Assembly: GCA_029959555.1 (NCBI GenBank)
Contig: JASCPI010000001.1
Span: forward strand, 1-64,000
DNA from: Lysobacteraceae bacterium PS02065
GTDB taxonomy: Bacteria; Pseudomonadota; Gammaproteobacteria; Xanthomonadales; Rhodanobacteraceae
Reading direction: 5' to 3'
DNA: 64,000 nucleotides
In this document: positions 11,362 to 19,175 of the stretch, piece after piece
Layout: the number at the start of each line of letters is the position of its first letter
How positions within the stretch are numbered: the first letter of the stretch is position 1
Notes under the pieces: model-generated
The model's input: only the letters and a program-made list of their open reading frames with translations
What the model was told of the DNA's origin: nothing
The model's database searches: none
Made by a program: the position numbers and the translations under genes

Positions 11362-11961
11362 TCAGGGCGCATACGTGCAGGAGGGCATCGTGCGCGCGAT
11401 GTCGGGATAGTCGCGCGTCTCGCAGCGCCACTGCACGCCCATCGCGTCGACACGCGACAGGTCGGGGACGAGCGAGATGCGGCCACCGTCCTTGCCCGAC
11501 GAGGCATCGAACACGAGTTCGATCGTGCCGTTGCGCACGGTCGCCGACGTGAGCGAGCCGCCGCGGTAGCGTTCGGGTGCAGGCAGCCCGGCGGCGGCGT
11601 TGTCGGCGGGCAACTCGCCCATCGTCTGGTAGGCCTCGACGATCGCGACCCGCATTCCGGCCGCGGCAGCGAGGTCGCCGAGCATCGCGACATCACCCTT
11701 GCCGAGCGCCGCGTCCGGCGGCGGTGCGCGCTCGAGCGTGTCGCGGATGCTCGCCGTGTCCTCGGCGACCTTCGCGATCTGCTCGCGCGAGGCTTCAACC
11801 TCGCGCCGCAGTCGGGCAACGGCCTCGTCGCGTGCAGAGGCCGCATCGCGCAGCGCGGCGATCTCCTCGTTCTGATGGTGGAACTGCTGGTACGCGACGA
11901 GGCCCGCGAACACCACGACGACGGCGATCGCCGAGAACAGGATGCCGTTGCCGTTGCGCAT
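11362..11961 (-). CDS. Membrane-anchored coiled-coil protein with type IV pilin-like head (paralog 2)
   Basis: 199 aa. Same plan as the paralog at 10612: identical N-terminal anchor (MRNGNGILFSAIAVVVVFAG), charged coiled coil, then a pilin-like head with EAYQTMGELPADNAAAGLP and paired cysteines (WRC...PSC). The coiled-coil part has diverged more than the anchor and head, as expected if it serves as a spacer. It begins 23 nt after the gcdH stop and is probably co-transcribed with it. It lacks a prepilin peptidase site. Confidence 0.65.
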   Translation of the reverse strand: MRNGNGILFSAIAVVVVFAGLVAYQQFHHQNEEIAALRDAASARDEAVARLRREVEASREQIAKVAEDTASIRDTLERAPPPDAALGKGDVAMLGDLAAAAGMRVAIVEAYQTMGELPADNAAAGLPAPERYRGGSLTSATVRNGTIELVFDASSGKDGGRISLVPDLSRVDAMGVQWRCETRDYPDIARTMPSCTYAP

Positions 11962-11984
11962 GGGGTAGGCCTCGCGGCGGGCGG

Positions 11985-13157
11985 TCAGAACGCGTTGATG
12001 CCGGTCAGCTCGCGGCCCACGACGAGCTGGTGCACGGTCTCGGTGCCTTCGTAGGTGATGACCGACTCGAGGTTGAGCGCGTGGCGGATCGGGCAGTGCT
12101 CGGTGGTGATGCCGGCGCCACCGAGGATGTCGCGCGCCTCGCGCGCGATGTCGATGGCCATGCGGCAGTTGTTCCACTTGGCCAGCGAGACCTGGCTCGG
12201 CTGCATCGTGCCGGCATCCTTGAGGCGGCCGAGCTGCAGCGACAGCAACTGCGCCATCGTGATGCGACGGGCCATCTCGGCGAGCTTGATCTGCACGGCC
12301 TGGCGCGCGGCGATCGGCTGCTTGAACAGGATGCGGCTCTTGGAATACTCGAGCACCTCGGTGAGGCAGGCGATGGCCGCGCCGATCGGGCCCCAAGTGA
12401 TGCCGTAGCGCGCCTGCGTGAGGCAGCCGAGCGGGCCCTTGAGGCCCTTCACGTTCGGCAGGCGGTTGGCCTCGGGCACGCGCACGTTGTCGAGGAACAG
12501 CGCCGAGGTCACCGACGCGCGCAGGCTCATCTTCTTGTGGATCTCCTGCGCGGTGAAACCGGCGAAGTCCTTCTCGACGACGAAGCCCTGGATGCCGTCG
12601 TCGGTCTGCGCCCAGACGATCGCGATGTGGGCGAGGTTGCCGTTGGTGATCCACATCTTGGAGCCGTTGAGGATCCAGTCGGCGCCGTCCTTCTTCGCAT
12701 GCGTGCGCATGCTGCCCGGGTCGGAGCCGCCCTGCGGCTCGGTCAGGCCGAAGCAGCCGATGACCTTGCCGGCGGCCATGTCGGGCAGCCAGCGCTGGCG
12801 CTGCTCCTCGGTGCCGTAGGCGTAGATCGGGTACATGCACAGCGAGGACTGCACCGAGGCGAAGCTGCGGATGCCTGAATCGCCGCGCTCGAGCTCCTGG
12901 CAGATCAGGCCGTAGGCGACGCCGTTGAGGCCGGCGCAACCGTATTCGGTCGGCAGGCTCGAACCGAGCAGGCCGAGCTCGGCCATCTCGGGGATCAGGT
13001 CGGTCGGGAACACGCCCTTGTCGAAGCAGTCGCCGATGATCGGCAGGACACGCTCGTCGGTGAAGCGCGCGACCGAATCCTGCACCGCGCGCTCCTCCTC
13101 GGAGAGCAGCGAACGCACATCGTAGAGGTCGACGGGATTGAGCGGGGTGGCGGCCAT
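11985..13157 (-). CDS. gcdH: Glutaryl-CoA dehydrogenase
   Basis: 390 aa acyl-CoA dehydrogenase of the glutaryl-CoA type (oxidative decarboxylation to crotonyl-CoA in lysine/tryptophan degradation; FAD enzyme, cytosolic). Visible hallmarks are GLTEPQGGSDPGSMRT (with the Arg that helps bind the substrate carboxylate), the WITNGNLAHIAIVWA flavin region, and the C-terminal YEGTETVHQL with the catalytic base Glu, ending GRELTGINAF. Start at 13157 fits the family and a promoter at 13187-13216. The neighbouring pilin-head genes have no known link to this enzyme; proximity is probably chance preserved by the duplication. Confidence 0.9.
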   Translation of the reverse strand: MAATPLNPVDLYDVRSLLSEEERAVQDSVARFTDERVLPIIGDCFDKGVFPTDLIPEMAELGLLGSSLPTEYGCAGLNGVAYGLICQELERGDSGIRSFASVQSSLCMYPIYAYGTEEQRQRWLPDMAAGKVIGCFGLTEPQGGSDPGSMRTHAKKDGADWILNGSKMWITNGNLAHIAIVWAQTDDGIQGFVVEKDFAGFTAQEIHKKMSLRASVTSALFLDNVRVPEANRLPNVKGLKGPLGCLTQARYGITWGPIGAAIACLTEVLEYSKSRILFKQPIAARQAVQIKLAEMARRITMAQLLSLQLGRLKDAGTMQPSQVSLAKWNNCRMAIDIAREARDILGGAGITTEHCPIRHALNLESVITYEGTETVHQLVVGRELTGINAF

Positions 13158-13179
13158 GGACGTATCCGGGTTCGGGTTA

Positions 13180-13216
13180 GCCCGGCATTGTACCGCCGGG
13201 CCCGAGGGCCGGTCAC
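13180..13216 (-). promoter_or_regulatory. gcdH promoter with -10 in a hairpin loop
   Basis: Minus strand: GTGACC (13216-13211), 18-nt spacer, TACAAT (13192-13187), 30 nt before the gcdH ATG. The -10 sits in the 8-nt loop of a perfect inverted repeat, GCCCGGC (13180-13186) and GCCGGGC (13195-13201). The hairpin could also end transcription from the upstream Sel1-like gene or bind a regulator. Confidence 0.5.
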
Positions 13217-13229
13217 GGCGCCGCCGCGT

Positions 13230-14198
13230 TCAGCCGGCGCAGCGGGCCTGGAACAGCTGGGCACCCTGGCGCCGCGCAGCGTCGAGGCGAGCCGCCTCGA
13301 GACCCTCGCCGCGCCGCTCGATCATGCCCTCGCGGCGGCGTTCCTGTTCCGCGGTCAGGCCGCCGCTGCGCTGATCGGCCAGCCGCTGCGCCTCGGCGTA
13401 CACCACCGCGAAGTACGGATCGGCCGTGAAGATCCACTGCCGGCCGCGTCCGTCGGCCGCGTAGGCGCTCGCGAGCGCACCGAGCGCGCGGCAGTCGCCG
13501 CGCTCCAGCGCGCGCTTGAGGAACGTGCCCGCCAGCTCGCGGCGGCGCGCGACCTCGTCGAAGTTCTGCATGAGCGTGTTGGCGTCGCGCATGCCCGACA
13601 GCCCCCATTGCGAGTAGTCGAGCATCGCCTCGGTGTCGCCCGCGAGTGCGGCCTTCTCGAGCCAGGCCACACCGTCGTCGGCGAGTGACTCGTCGACGCC
13701 GGCACAGGCTTCGCGCAGGGTCGCGCCACGCTCGATCGACGCGGCGATGCGGTCGAGCTCGCGGTCGGTGGACGGTTCGCGGCCGTAGCGCCAGTAGAAG
13801 CGCTTGACTTCCTCGGTGCGCATCTCGGTGTCGCCGACGTCCATGACGCGGCGGCAGCGCATGAGGTGCATCGACAGCGCATGCATCGCGTCGGCACGCC
13901 CCTGCTTCGCGAGTTCGAGCAGCTCGGGGATCGTCTCGGCGAGCGGCCTGGACGGATCCGGAAGATCCGCGCGGCGCGGCGGCGCGGCGGCGACGGGATC
14001 CTCGTCGTCCTCCGACTCGTTCACCGCCGCGGGGGCGGCGGCCGTCGGCGCAGGCTCGGTCACCGATCCGGGCGGCGGCGCCCCGCCCGGCGCACCCCAA
14101 CGCAGCCATGCGGCGGCCAGCACGCCTACAATGGCGATCGCCGCGAGCACGCCGGACACGCGCCGGCGCCGTGTACCCTGCCCAGCCGGCGCGTTCAC
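13230..14198 (-). CDS. Membrane-anchored Sel1-like repeat protein
   Basis: 322 aa. Short basic N-terminus, one membrane segment (VSGVLAAIAIVGVLAAAWLRW), an Ala/Pro/acidic linker, then a helical domain with Sel1/TPR-like units (LLELAKQGRADAMHALSMH, GVAWLEKAALAGDTEAMLDY, LKRALERGDCRALGALASAY). It ends in a Cys near the C-terminus (QARCAG). The helical units resemble both proteins of the duplicated cassettes at 16183-20182, so this looks like a distant single-copy relative. Probably periplasmic; function unknown. Confidence 0.65.
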   Translation of the reverse strand: MNAPAGQGTRRRRVSGVLAAIAIVGVLAAAWLRWGAPGGAPPPGSVTEPAPTAAAPAAVNESEDDEDPVAAAPPRRADLPDPSRPLAETIPELLELAKQGRADAMHALSMHLMRCRRVMDVGDTEMRTEEVKRFYWRYGREPSTDRELDRIAASIERGATLREACAGVDESLADDGVAWLEKAALAGDTEAMLDYSQWGLSGMRDANTLMQNFDEVARRRELAGTFLKRALERGDCRALGALASAYAADGRGRQWIFTADPYFAVVYAEAQRLADQRSGGLTAEQERRREGMIERRGEGLEAARLDAARRQGAQLFQARCAG

Positions 14199-14228
14199 GC
14201 GGAACCGTCCACGACCACACGATCATCG

Positions 14229-15056
14229 ATGCGCATACCCGTCCTCACTTACCACGCGGTCAACATCCACGGCAACGACTACGCGAGCAACGACCACGTC
14301 GCGTTCGCCGAAGACCTGCGCCTCATCGACCGCCTCGGCCTGCGCGTGGTTCCGCTGCGCTGGGTGGTCGACCAGAACCTCGGCCTGGCCGATCGCGACC
14401 TGTCGCGCTGCGTCGCGCTGACCTGCGACGACGGCTCGGATTTCGATTTCCGCGACGTCGACCATCCGACCCACGGCCCGCAGCGCAGTCTCGCCGGTTG
14501 CATGGACGATTTCGTGAACGAACGCGGTGCCGATGCCCAGCCGCACCTCGAGCTGACCTCGTTCGTGATCGCTTCGGCCGAGGCGCGTGCCGACATCGAC
14601 CGTGGCTCGCTGGTCGGACGAGGGTGGATGCGCGAGGACTGGTGGCGCGAGGCGCCCGAAAGACACCGCATCGCGATCGAGAACCACAGCTGGGACCACA
14701 ATCATCCGACGATCGCCGGCCCCGGCATCGACGGCATGGAGCGCGGCACGTTCTTCACGGTGGACAACCACGCACGCGCGACCGCGCAGATCGCCGCGGC
14801 GACCGACTACATCGACGCGCGCATCGCGCCGTCATGCACGACGATCTTCTGCTACCCGTTCGGGCACGTACCCGACTACCTGCCGCGCGAGTACTTCCCG
14901 CGCCACATGGCCGAGCACCGCATGCGCGCCGCGATGGGCGACGGCGCGCAACCGGTCACGCGCGACAGCGACCGCTGGAACCTGCCCCGCTACATCTGCG
15001 GTTGGCACTGGCGCTCGCCCGAAGCGCTCGAGGCGATCCTGCGCGAAGCGGCCTGA
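14229..15056 (+). CDS. Polysaccharide deacetylase family protein
   Basis: 275 aa NodB-like protein. Visible motifs are LTYHAV at the start, TCDDGSDFD (equivalent of the metal-binding TFDDG), the NHSWDHNHP His pair (equivalent of HSxxH) and CYPFGHVPDYL late in the domain. These are hydrolytic metalloenzymes that remove N- or O-acetyl groups from sugars. No clear signal peptide is seen, so location is uncertain. Start ATG 14229. It is divergent from the Sel1-like gene and is the only plus-strand gene in the 9.9-28.7 kb stretch. Confidence 0.75.
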   Translation: MRIPVLTYHAVNIHGNDYASNDHVAFAEDLRLIDRLGLRVVPLRWVVDQNLGLADRDLSRCVALTCDDGSDFDFRDVDHPTHGPQRSLAGCMDDFVNERGADAQPHLELTSFVIASAEARADIDRGSLVGRGWMREDWWREAPERHRIAIENHSWDHNHPTIAGPGIDGMERGTFFTVDNHARATAQIAAATDYIDARIAPSCTTIFCYPFGHVPDYLPREYFPRHMAEHRMRAAMGDGAQPVTRDSDRWNLPRYICGWHWRSPEALEAILREAA

Positions 15057-15103
15057 GGTCGACGCCGGCGGGCCGTCGGCGTGCCGGATTCTGAAAGGCT
15101 CGA

Positions 15104-15616
15104 TCAGAACGGACCGATCGCGTGCGCCTTGGCCACCAGCGCGCGGCGGCGCGTGTCATCGAGCGGCGTGTTCCACCGCACGAGCAGCTTGTCGTGCCCG
15201 GCGGGCTCGAAGCCGGCCTGCAGGTCGACCTCGTAGGCACGCGCGTCGCCACAGTAGCCGAAATACGCATCGCAGCGATCGGCCAGCCGCGCGAACGCGT
15301 AGCGCAGGGCATGCACCATGACGCCGCCCGCGGCGTCGATCGCGGCACGCTGCTCCTCGCGCATGCCGCGCAGCACCGCACCGTCCGTACACAGGCCACC
15401 GACCAGCATGATGTCGCCGAACGGCAGGAAGTGCAGGTACGAGAGCGGGCGGAAGCTGCCGTCGCCCGCATCGTGGAACACGCCGAGGTGCACGGGGTAG
15501 TCCGGCACCGGATGGCCGAACTTTCGCTGGAACAGCGCACCGAAGAACGGCGACGCATCGTCGAGTTCGGTGATCGAGAGGAAGCCACGCAGCGGTTCGG
15601 GAAACATCGGGCGCAT
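15104..15616 (-). CDS. Hypothetical protein, tandem paralog of the 15624 gene
   Basis: 170 aa, family not recognised. It shares with its neighbour the blocks GALFxRK, CTDGxVLRxM, CGDAR, a GFE-x-x-G-x-D-x-LLVRW block and a C-terminus ending in PF. The late block resembles the end of some GNAT acetyltransferases, but I see no acetyl-CoA loop. No signal peptide. The start at 15616 has AAGGAG 3 nt upstream; the upstream paralog stops 7 nt before it, so the two are an operon. Confidence 0.6.
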   Translation of the reverse strand: MRPMFPEPLRGFLSITELDDASPFFGALFQRKFGHPVPDYPVHLGVFHDAGDGSFRPLSYLHFLPFGDIMLVGGLCTDGAVLRGMREEQRAAIDAAGGVMVHALRYAFARLADRCDAYFGYCGDARAYEVDLQAGFEPAGHDKLLVRWNTPLDDTRRRALVAKAHAIGPF

Positions 15617-15623
15617 CGCTCCT

Positions 15624-16124
15624 TCAGAACGGCATGAAGCTCTTGGCCTTGGCGACCAGCTCAGCACGCCGGCGTGCCGGCAGCTCGCGCATCCAGCGTA
15701 CGAGCAGGTAGTCGACACCGGTCTGCTCGAAGCCGACCTTCGGCGTCGTCTCCAGCGCACGCGCGTCGCCGCAGCACGTGAAGATCGCGTCGCGCCCGGG
15801 ACCCCAGCGTTCGAAGCCGTAGCGCAGCGTGGCCAGCATGAGGGCGCCGTAGGCCTCGACCGCGGCGCGCTGCGCCTCGGGCATCGCGCGGAGCACCTCA
15901 CCGTCGGTGCAGGCTCCGCCGGCGAGATGGATATCGCCGCAGTCGGTGAAGTGCACGTAGCTGGCCGGCACGAAAGCGCCGTCGCCGCGCTTCCAGAACG
16001 CGACCACGTGGTGGCCGAAATCGGGCAGCACGGCCTTGTACTTGCGCTCGAACAGCGCCCCGGCGAAAGCCGGGCCACGGTCGACCTCGGTGACGAGGAT
16101 GAAATCGTCGATGGCGTCGTGCAT
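15624..16124 (-). CDS. Hypothetical protein, tandem paralog of the 15104 gene
   Basis: 166 aa, same unknown family as the next gene, including CTDG, CCGDARALE, GFEQTGVDYLLVRW and the final FMPF. A GCTATCGT element on the minus strand (16159-16152), 28 nt before the ATG, is a likely -10 region. A relic copy of that element lies at 18225-18218, where it was carried by the cassette duplication. The two paralogs have diverged to well under half identity, so this duplication is older than the cassette duplication. Confidence 0.6.
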   Translation of the reverse strand: MHDAIDDFILVTEVDRGPAFAGALFERKYKAVLPDFGHHVVAFWKRGDGAFVPASYVHFTDCGDIHLAGGACTDGEVLRAMPEAQRAAVEAYGALMLATLRYGFERWGPGRDAIFTCCGDARALETTPKVGFEQTGVDYLLVRWMRELPARRRAELVAKAKSFMPF

Positions 16125-16182
16125 GGCGGATCGTGCGGCGGAAAGGTGGCGACGATAGCAGCGCACGCGCCGCGCGGGCCAG

Positions 16183-17106
16183 TCAGCGGGCGCAGCAGCG
16201 CGCGTACATCGCATCCGCGCGCGCTTGCGCTTCGGCGAGCTGGGCAGCGGAGAGGCGGTCACTGGTCGAGTCCATAGGGCGTGATCCATGGATGCCGTCG
16301 GGCGCGGCACGTTGCAGCACGAGATACGCGGCATGGGCGGCGACGAGATCCTGGTCGACGAGGTTGCCGCCCGACCTGTATCCGAGCATCGACGACCAGA
16401 GTGCATCGAGATCGCCCGCGTCGACGAGGCGATCCATCTCCTCGCGTGACCGCCGCTCCAGCGCGACCAGGGCATCGAGCTCGCGAACACGCTCGGTGCG
16501 CGGCATGTCGCGCATCGTGTTCGGGCCGCGCAACAGCACCACCATATCGCGATCGCCGCGATCGACCGCGAGGCGCGCCCAGGCGATGCGCGAACCGATC
16601 TGTGCCGCCGACAGCGCCGTGCATTCCTCGCGGCGCTGGTTCGCGGCGAGGACGCGTTGCTCGCGCAGTTCACCAGCCTCGCAGGATTGCCCTTCCGAGC
16701 GGCGACGTTCGCAGGTCGCCGCATCGAGTTTCTCGATCGCGAGCTCGTTGGCGTACTGCACGTCGATCCACTCCGGCACCGCATCGCCGGGCGGCGGCTT
16801 GAAGTCCACGCAGGCATCGAGATGCTGGAAGAGCACGCGCAACGCGTCGGCGCGGCCGCCGCGCGCAAGGCGCTCGAGCGTCGGCATCGCGGCGAGGAAC
16901 TCCCGCCCGGCCAGCGTGTGCAGCTTGTCCGGAAGCGCCACGGGCACCGGCGCCGGTTCGATAGCGCGCGGCCGAGGCACTTCGACGGGCGCCACGGGCA
17001 CGGGGTCCTGCACGATGGCATCCCGACGGTCGCCCGCCTCGAATCCGAGACGGAAGGCCAAGGCCGCGACGACACACCACGCGAGAACACGCACGCCAGC
17101 CTTCAT
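16183..17106 (-). CDS. Cassette gene A1: exported Sel1-like protein of unknown function
   Basis: 307 aa. N-terminal membrane or signal segment (LAWCVVAALAFRLGFEAG), Pro/Val-rich linker, then helical units (PTLERLARGGRADALRVLF, LDALVALERRSREEMDRLVDAGDLDAL). It ends with the conserved vicinal cysteine tail ARCCAR. Its ATG overlaps the stop of the upstream B1 gene by 4 nt (ATGA), so translation is coupled. Nearest relative is A2 at 18249. No known family recognised beyond the Sel1-like helices. Confidence 0.65.
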   Translation of the reverse strand: MKAGVRVLAWCVVAALAFRLGFEAGDRRDAIVQDPVPVAPVEVPRPRAIEPAPVPVALPDKLHTLAGREFLAAMPTLERLARGGRADALRVLFQHLDACVDFKPPPGDAVPEWIDVQYANELAIEKLDAATCERRRSEGQSCEAGELREQRVLAANQRREECTALSAAQIGSRIAWARLAVDRGDRDMVVLLRGPNTMRDMPRTERVRELDALVALERRSREEMDRLVDAGDLDALWSSMLGYRSGGNLVDQDLVAAHAAYLVLQRAAPDGIHGSRPMDSTSDRLSAAQLAEAQARADAMYARCCAR

Positions 17107-18107
17107 GGCGCACCCTGTGCGCAGCAGGCCGCGTGGCGCGCCTCGCCGTAGGCTCGCGCGGCCTCGCGCGTCGCGGGGTCGAGCGTGGATTCGAGTCGGC
17201 GCAGGCGACGGCGGATGTCGGCGTCGGCCGAGGGTGTCCAGAATCCCGTTCGCCACGGCAACGGTGCCGAGCTGCCGCCGCGCGTGCCCAGCATGGCGGC
17301 GTGTAGGTAGGCGTAGGCGAGCGCGGGTGATGGCGGCGCGAGCCAACCCTCCTCGTGGATCTCGCCGATCGCGGCGAGCGCACGCCAGTCCCCCGCGGCG
17401 AGTGCCCGGCGCAGGCCGGCGAGCGCGCGGTCGCGCTTCGCCGGCATCTCCGCGAGCGGCGACCACCGCTGGAACGCTTCGGACCAGTACGACACGCGCG
17501 CGTCGGGATCGTCGAGATCGCTCGCGACTGCCTGGGCATCGCGCCACGCATCGAGTGGCACGTGGCCGGCTCCTTCGCAGTCGGCCGCCAGTGTCGCCCA
17601 GCGATCGAGCTGGCCTGCATGCAACCCTTCGAGCGTCACGGGCGGCACGATCGACGTATCGGCGCCGCGCTCCTGCAGCAAGCTGCGAAAGCCGTCGGCG
17701 ATCTGCACGGCGGTGTCGAAACCCGAGGCGGTCGAGATCTCGGCGCGCTCCTCGACCGACTCGCCTTCGCGCAGCGGTTCGTAGCCGTCGCAACGCCTCA
17801 AGCCCTCGTACAGCGCGCGTGCCGCCGCAGCATCGCCGGCACGCGTGCGTTCGCGCAGGATGTCCACGGTCGTCCCGAACGAGCCTTGCGGAAGCGGATC
17901 CGAAGACGTCGCCGGCAACGTTCCCCGTGTGCCAGGCGTGCGCATCCAGCCGTCGGCGGCGGCCAGCGCCGCCTGCGCAGCGGTGTCGCCTGGTTCGTCG
18001 CTCATCACGACGGGAGGCGTGGCGCGGGGATCAGGCGCACCGGCCATGTAGCCTGAGGCTCCGGCCGCCACCACGAGGGCCAGTCCGAACCAGGTGCTTG
18101 TTCTCAT
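17103..18107 (-). CDS. Cassette gene B1: exported Sel1-like protein of unknown function
   Basis: 334 aa. N-terminal hydrophobic segment (FGLALVVAAGASGYMAG), linker, then helical units including RAGDAAAARALYEGLRRCDG and GLRRALAAGDWRALAAIGEI followed by HEEGW (Sel1-type). The C-terminus has a Cys pair (ARHAACCAQGAP). It overlaps gene A1 by 4 nt. Upstream it has a short segment copied from the region before B2 and a relic of the nucleotidase tail, not an obvious strong promoter of its own. Expression may depend on read-through or on the relic GCTATCGT at 18225-18218. Confidence 0.65.
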   Translation of the reverse strand: MRTSTWFGLALVVAAGASGYMAGAPDPRATPPVVMSDEPGDTAAQAALAAADGWMRTPGTRGTLPATSSDPLPQGSFGTTVDILRERTRAGDAAAARALYEGLRRCDGYEPLREGESVEERAEISTASGFDTAVQIADGFRSLLQERGADTSIVPPVTLEGLHAGQLDRWATLAADCEGAGHVPLDAWRDAQAVASDLDDPDARVSYWSEAFQRWSPLAEMPAKRDRALAGLRRALAAGDWRALAAIGEIHEEGWLAPPSPALAYAYLHAAMLGTRGGSSAPLPWRTGFWTPSADADIRRRLRRLESTLDPATREAARAYGEARHAACCAQGAP

Positions 18108-18248
18108 ACGGCGTCCCTGCCCGTCGTGTGCCGGACTCGGCCGGCAGGATGATTCACGCCGGGCAGCGGCGCGCCTGCTTCGCGACGTGCGGCGTCAAGC
18201 AGCGCGGATAACGGATCACGATAGCAGCGCACGCGCTGCGTGGATCCG

Positions 18249-19175
18249 TCAGCGTGCGCAGCAGCGTGCATGCAAGGACTCGGCGCGCGCGTGCGCGTCG
18301 GCGAGCTGGGCTGGCGTGAGGCCTTGCCCGAACGTGTTCCGACCACCCAGCGACGCGATACGCTCGGGTGCCGCCCGCTGCAGCGCCAGATAGGCCGCGT
18401 AGGCGGCCACGGGATCCTGGTCGACGAGCACGCCGCCCGACATCGAACCGAAGGCCATGCGCTGCAAGGCATCGAGGTCGCCCGCATCGACGAGACGGTC
18501 CATCTCCTCGCGCAGGCGTCGCGACAGCGGCACGAGCGCATCGAGATGGCGCATGCGTTCGATGCTGTCCATGCGGAAGTGCCCCCCTCCGTACAGCGCG
18601 GTCACCATCGCGCGGTCGCCACGCTCGACCGCGAGCCTCGCCCATTCCACGCGAGCGGCGATCTGCCCGGGCGACATCGCTGCGCATTCCGCGCCGGTAT
18701 CGCGCGCCATGCGCAGCGTCTCGTCGCGCCACTCTGCCGCCTGGCAAACGCCTCCCTCGGCGCGGCGGCTCTCACAGGTCGCCGCATCGATGCGTTCGCG
18801 CGACAACGCAAGCCGGTACTGGTCGTCGACCTTCGCGTCGATCTCCTCGGCGGTCTCCGGATGATGGGATGCGCAAGCATCGAGCCTTCTGAACAGCACG
18901 CGCAACGCATCGGCGCGCCCGCCCCGCGCGAGGCGTTCGAGCGTCGGCATGGCAGCCGCGAAATCCGCGCCGCGCAACGTGTCGAGGGATTCGGGCAAGG
19001 CCACCGCCGGCACGCCGGTGACCGTGCGCCCGCGCGCTGCGGGGGATGCATCGACGGGATCGGCATGCGCCGGCGGCGGAGTCGCCACGGGTTGCGATCG
19101 CGCACCCCACTGGCCTGCCCAGAAGGCCGCGCCCAGGGCTGCGACACAGGCGCCGGCACGCAGGACGCGATTCAC
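18249..19175 (-). CDS. Cassette gene A2: exported Sel1-like protein of unknown function
   Basis: 308 aa, paralog of A1 with the same order of parts: hydrophobic N-terminus (AGACVAALGAAFWAGQWG), linker, PTLERLARGGRADALRVLF, LDALVPLSRRLREEMDRLV, and terminal ARCCAR. The central block with a Cys-bearing motif (DAATCESRRAEGGVCQ) is also shared with A1. Overlaps the B2 stop by 4 nt. Periplasmic or membrane-tethered location is inferred from the N-terminus. Confidence 0.65.
   Translation of the reverse strand: MNRVLRAGACVAALGAAFWAGQWGARSQPVATPPPAHADPVDASPAARGRTVTGVPAVALPESLDTLRGADFAAAMPTLERLARGGRADALRVLFRRLDACASHHPETAEEIDAKVDDQYRLALSRERIDAATCESRRAEGGVCQAAEWRDETLRMARDTGAECAAMSPGQIAARVEWARLAVERGDRAMVTALYGGGHFRMDSIERMRHLDALVPLSRRLREEMDRLVDAGDLDALQRMAFGSMSGGVLVDQDPVAAYAAYLALQRAAPERIASLGGRNTFGQGLTPAQLADAHARAESLHARCCAR

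Larger units (their letters stand above)
10543..12026. repeat. Tandem duplication of a ~0.74-kb unit containing the pilin-head gene
   Basis: Unit 1 spans 10543-11297 and unit 2 spans 11299-12026. Each holds the last ~42 bases of gcdH (real in unit 2, relic in unit 1), one pilin-head gene, its 3' spacer and the first nine bases of the lipoprotein gene (real in unit 1, relic at 11299-11307). The gcdH-tail copies (11256-11297 and 11985-12026) match at 39 of 42 positions. The order of pieces is exactly what a single tandem duplication would leave, with the junction at 11297/11299. The copies have since diverged, so the event is not recent. Confidence 0.85.

Noticed and set aside
11362..12939. A 525-codon minus-strand frame joining part of the gcdH region to the second pilin-head protein
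   Set aside because: The upstream part is gcdH read in the wrong frame; the true start is the ATG at 11961, matching the paralog exactly.
14127..14132. TACAAT on the plus strand upstream of the polysaccharide deacetylase
   Set aside because: About 100 nt from the start, inside the coding region of the opposite gene, with no convincing -35; kept out of the promoter list.
16133..18211. A 692-codon plus-strand frame over the first cassette
   Set aside because: Low-complexity Arg/Ser/Ala-rich translation opposite two well-formed overlapping genes with signal segments and a paralogous copy.
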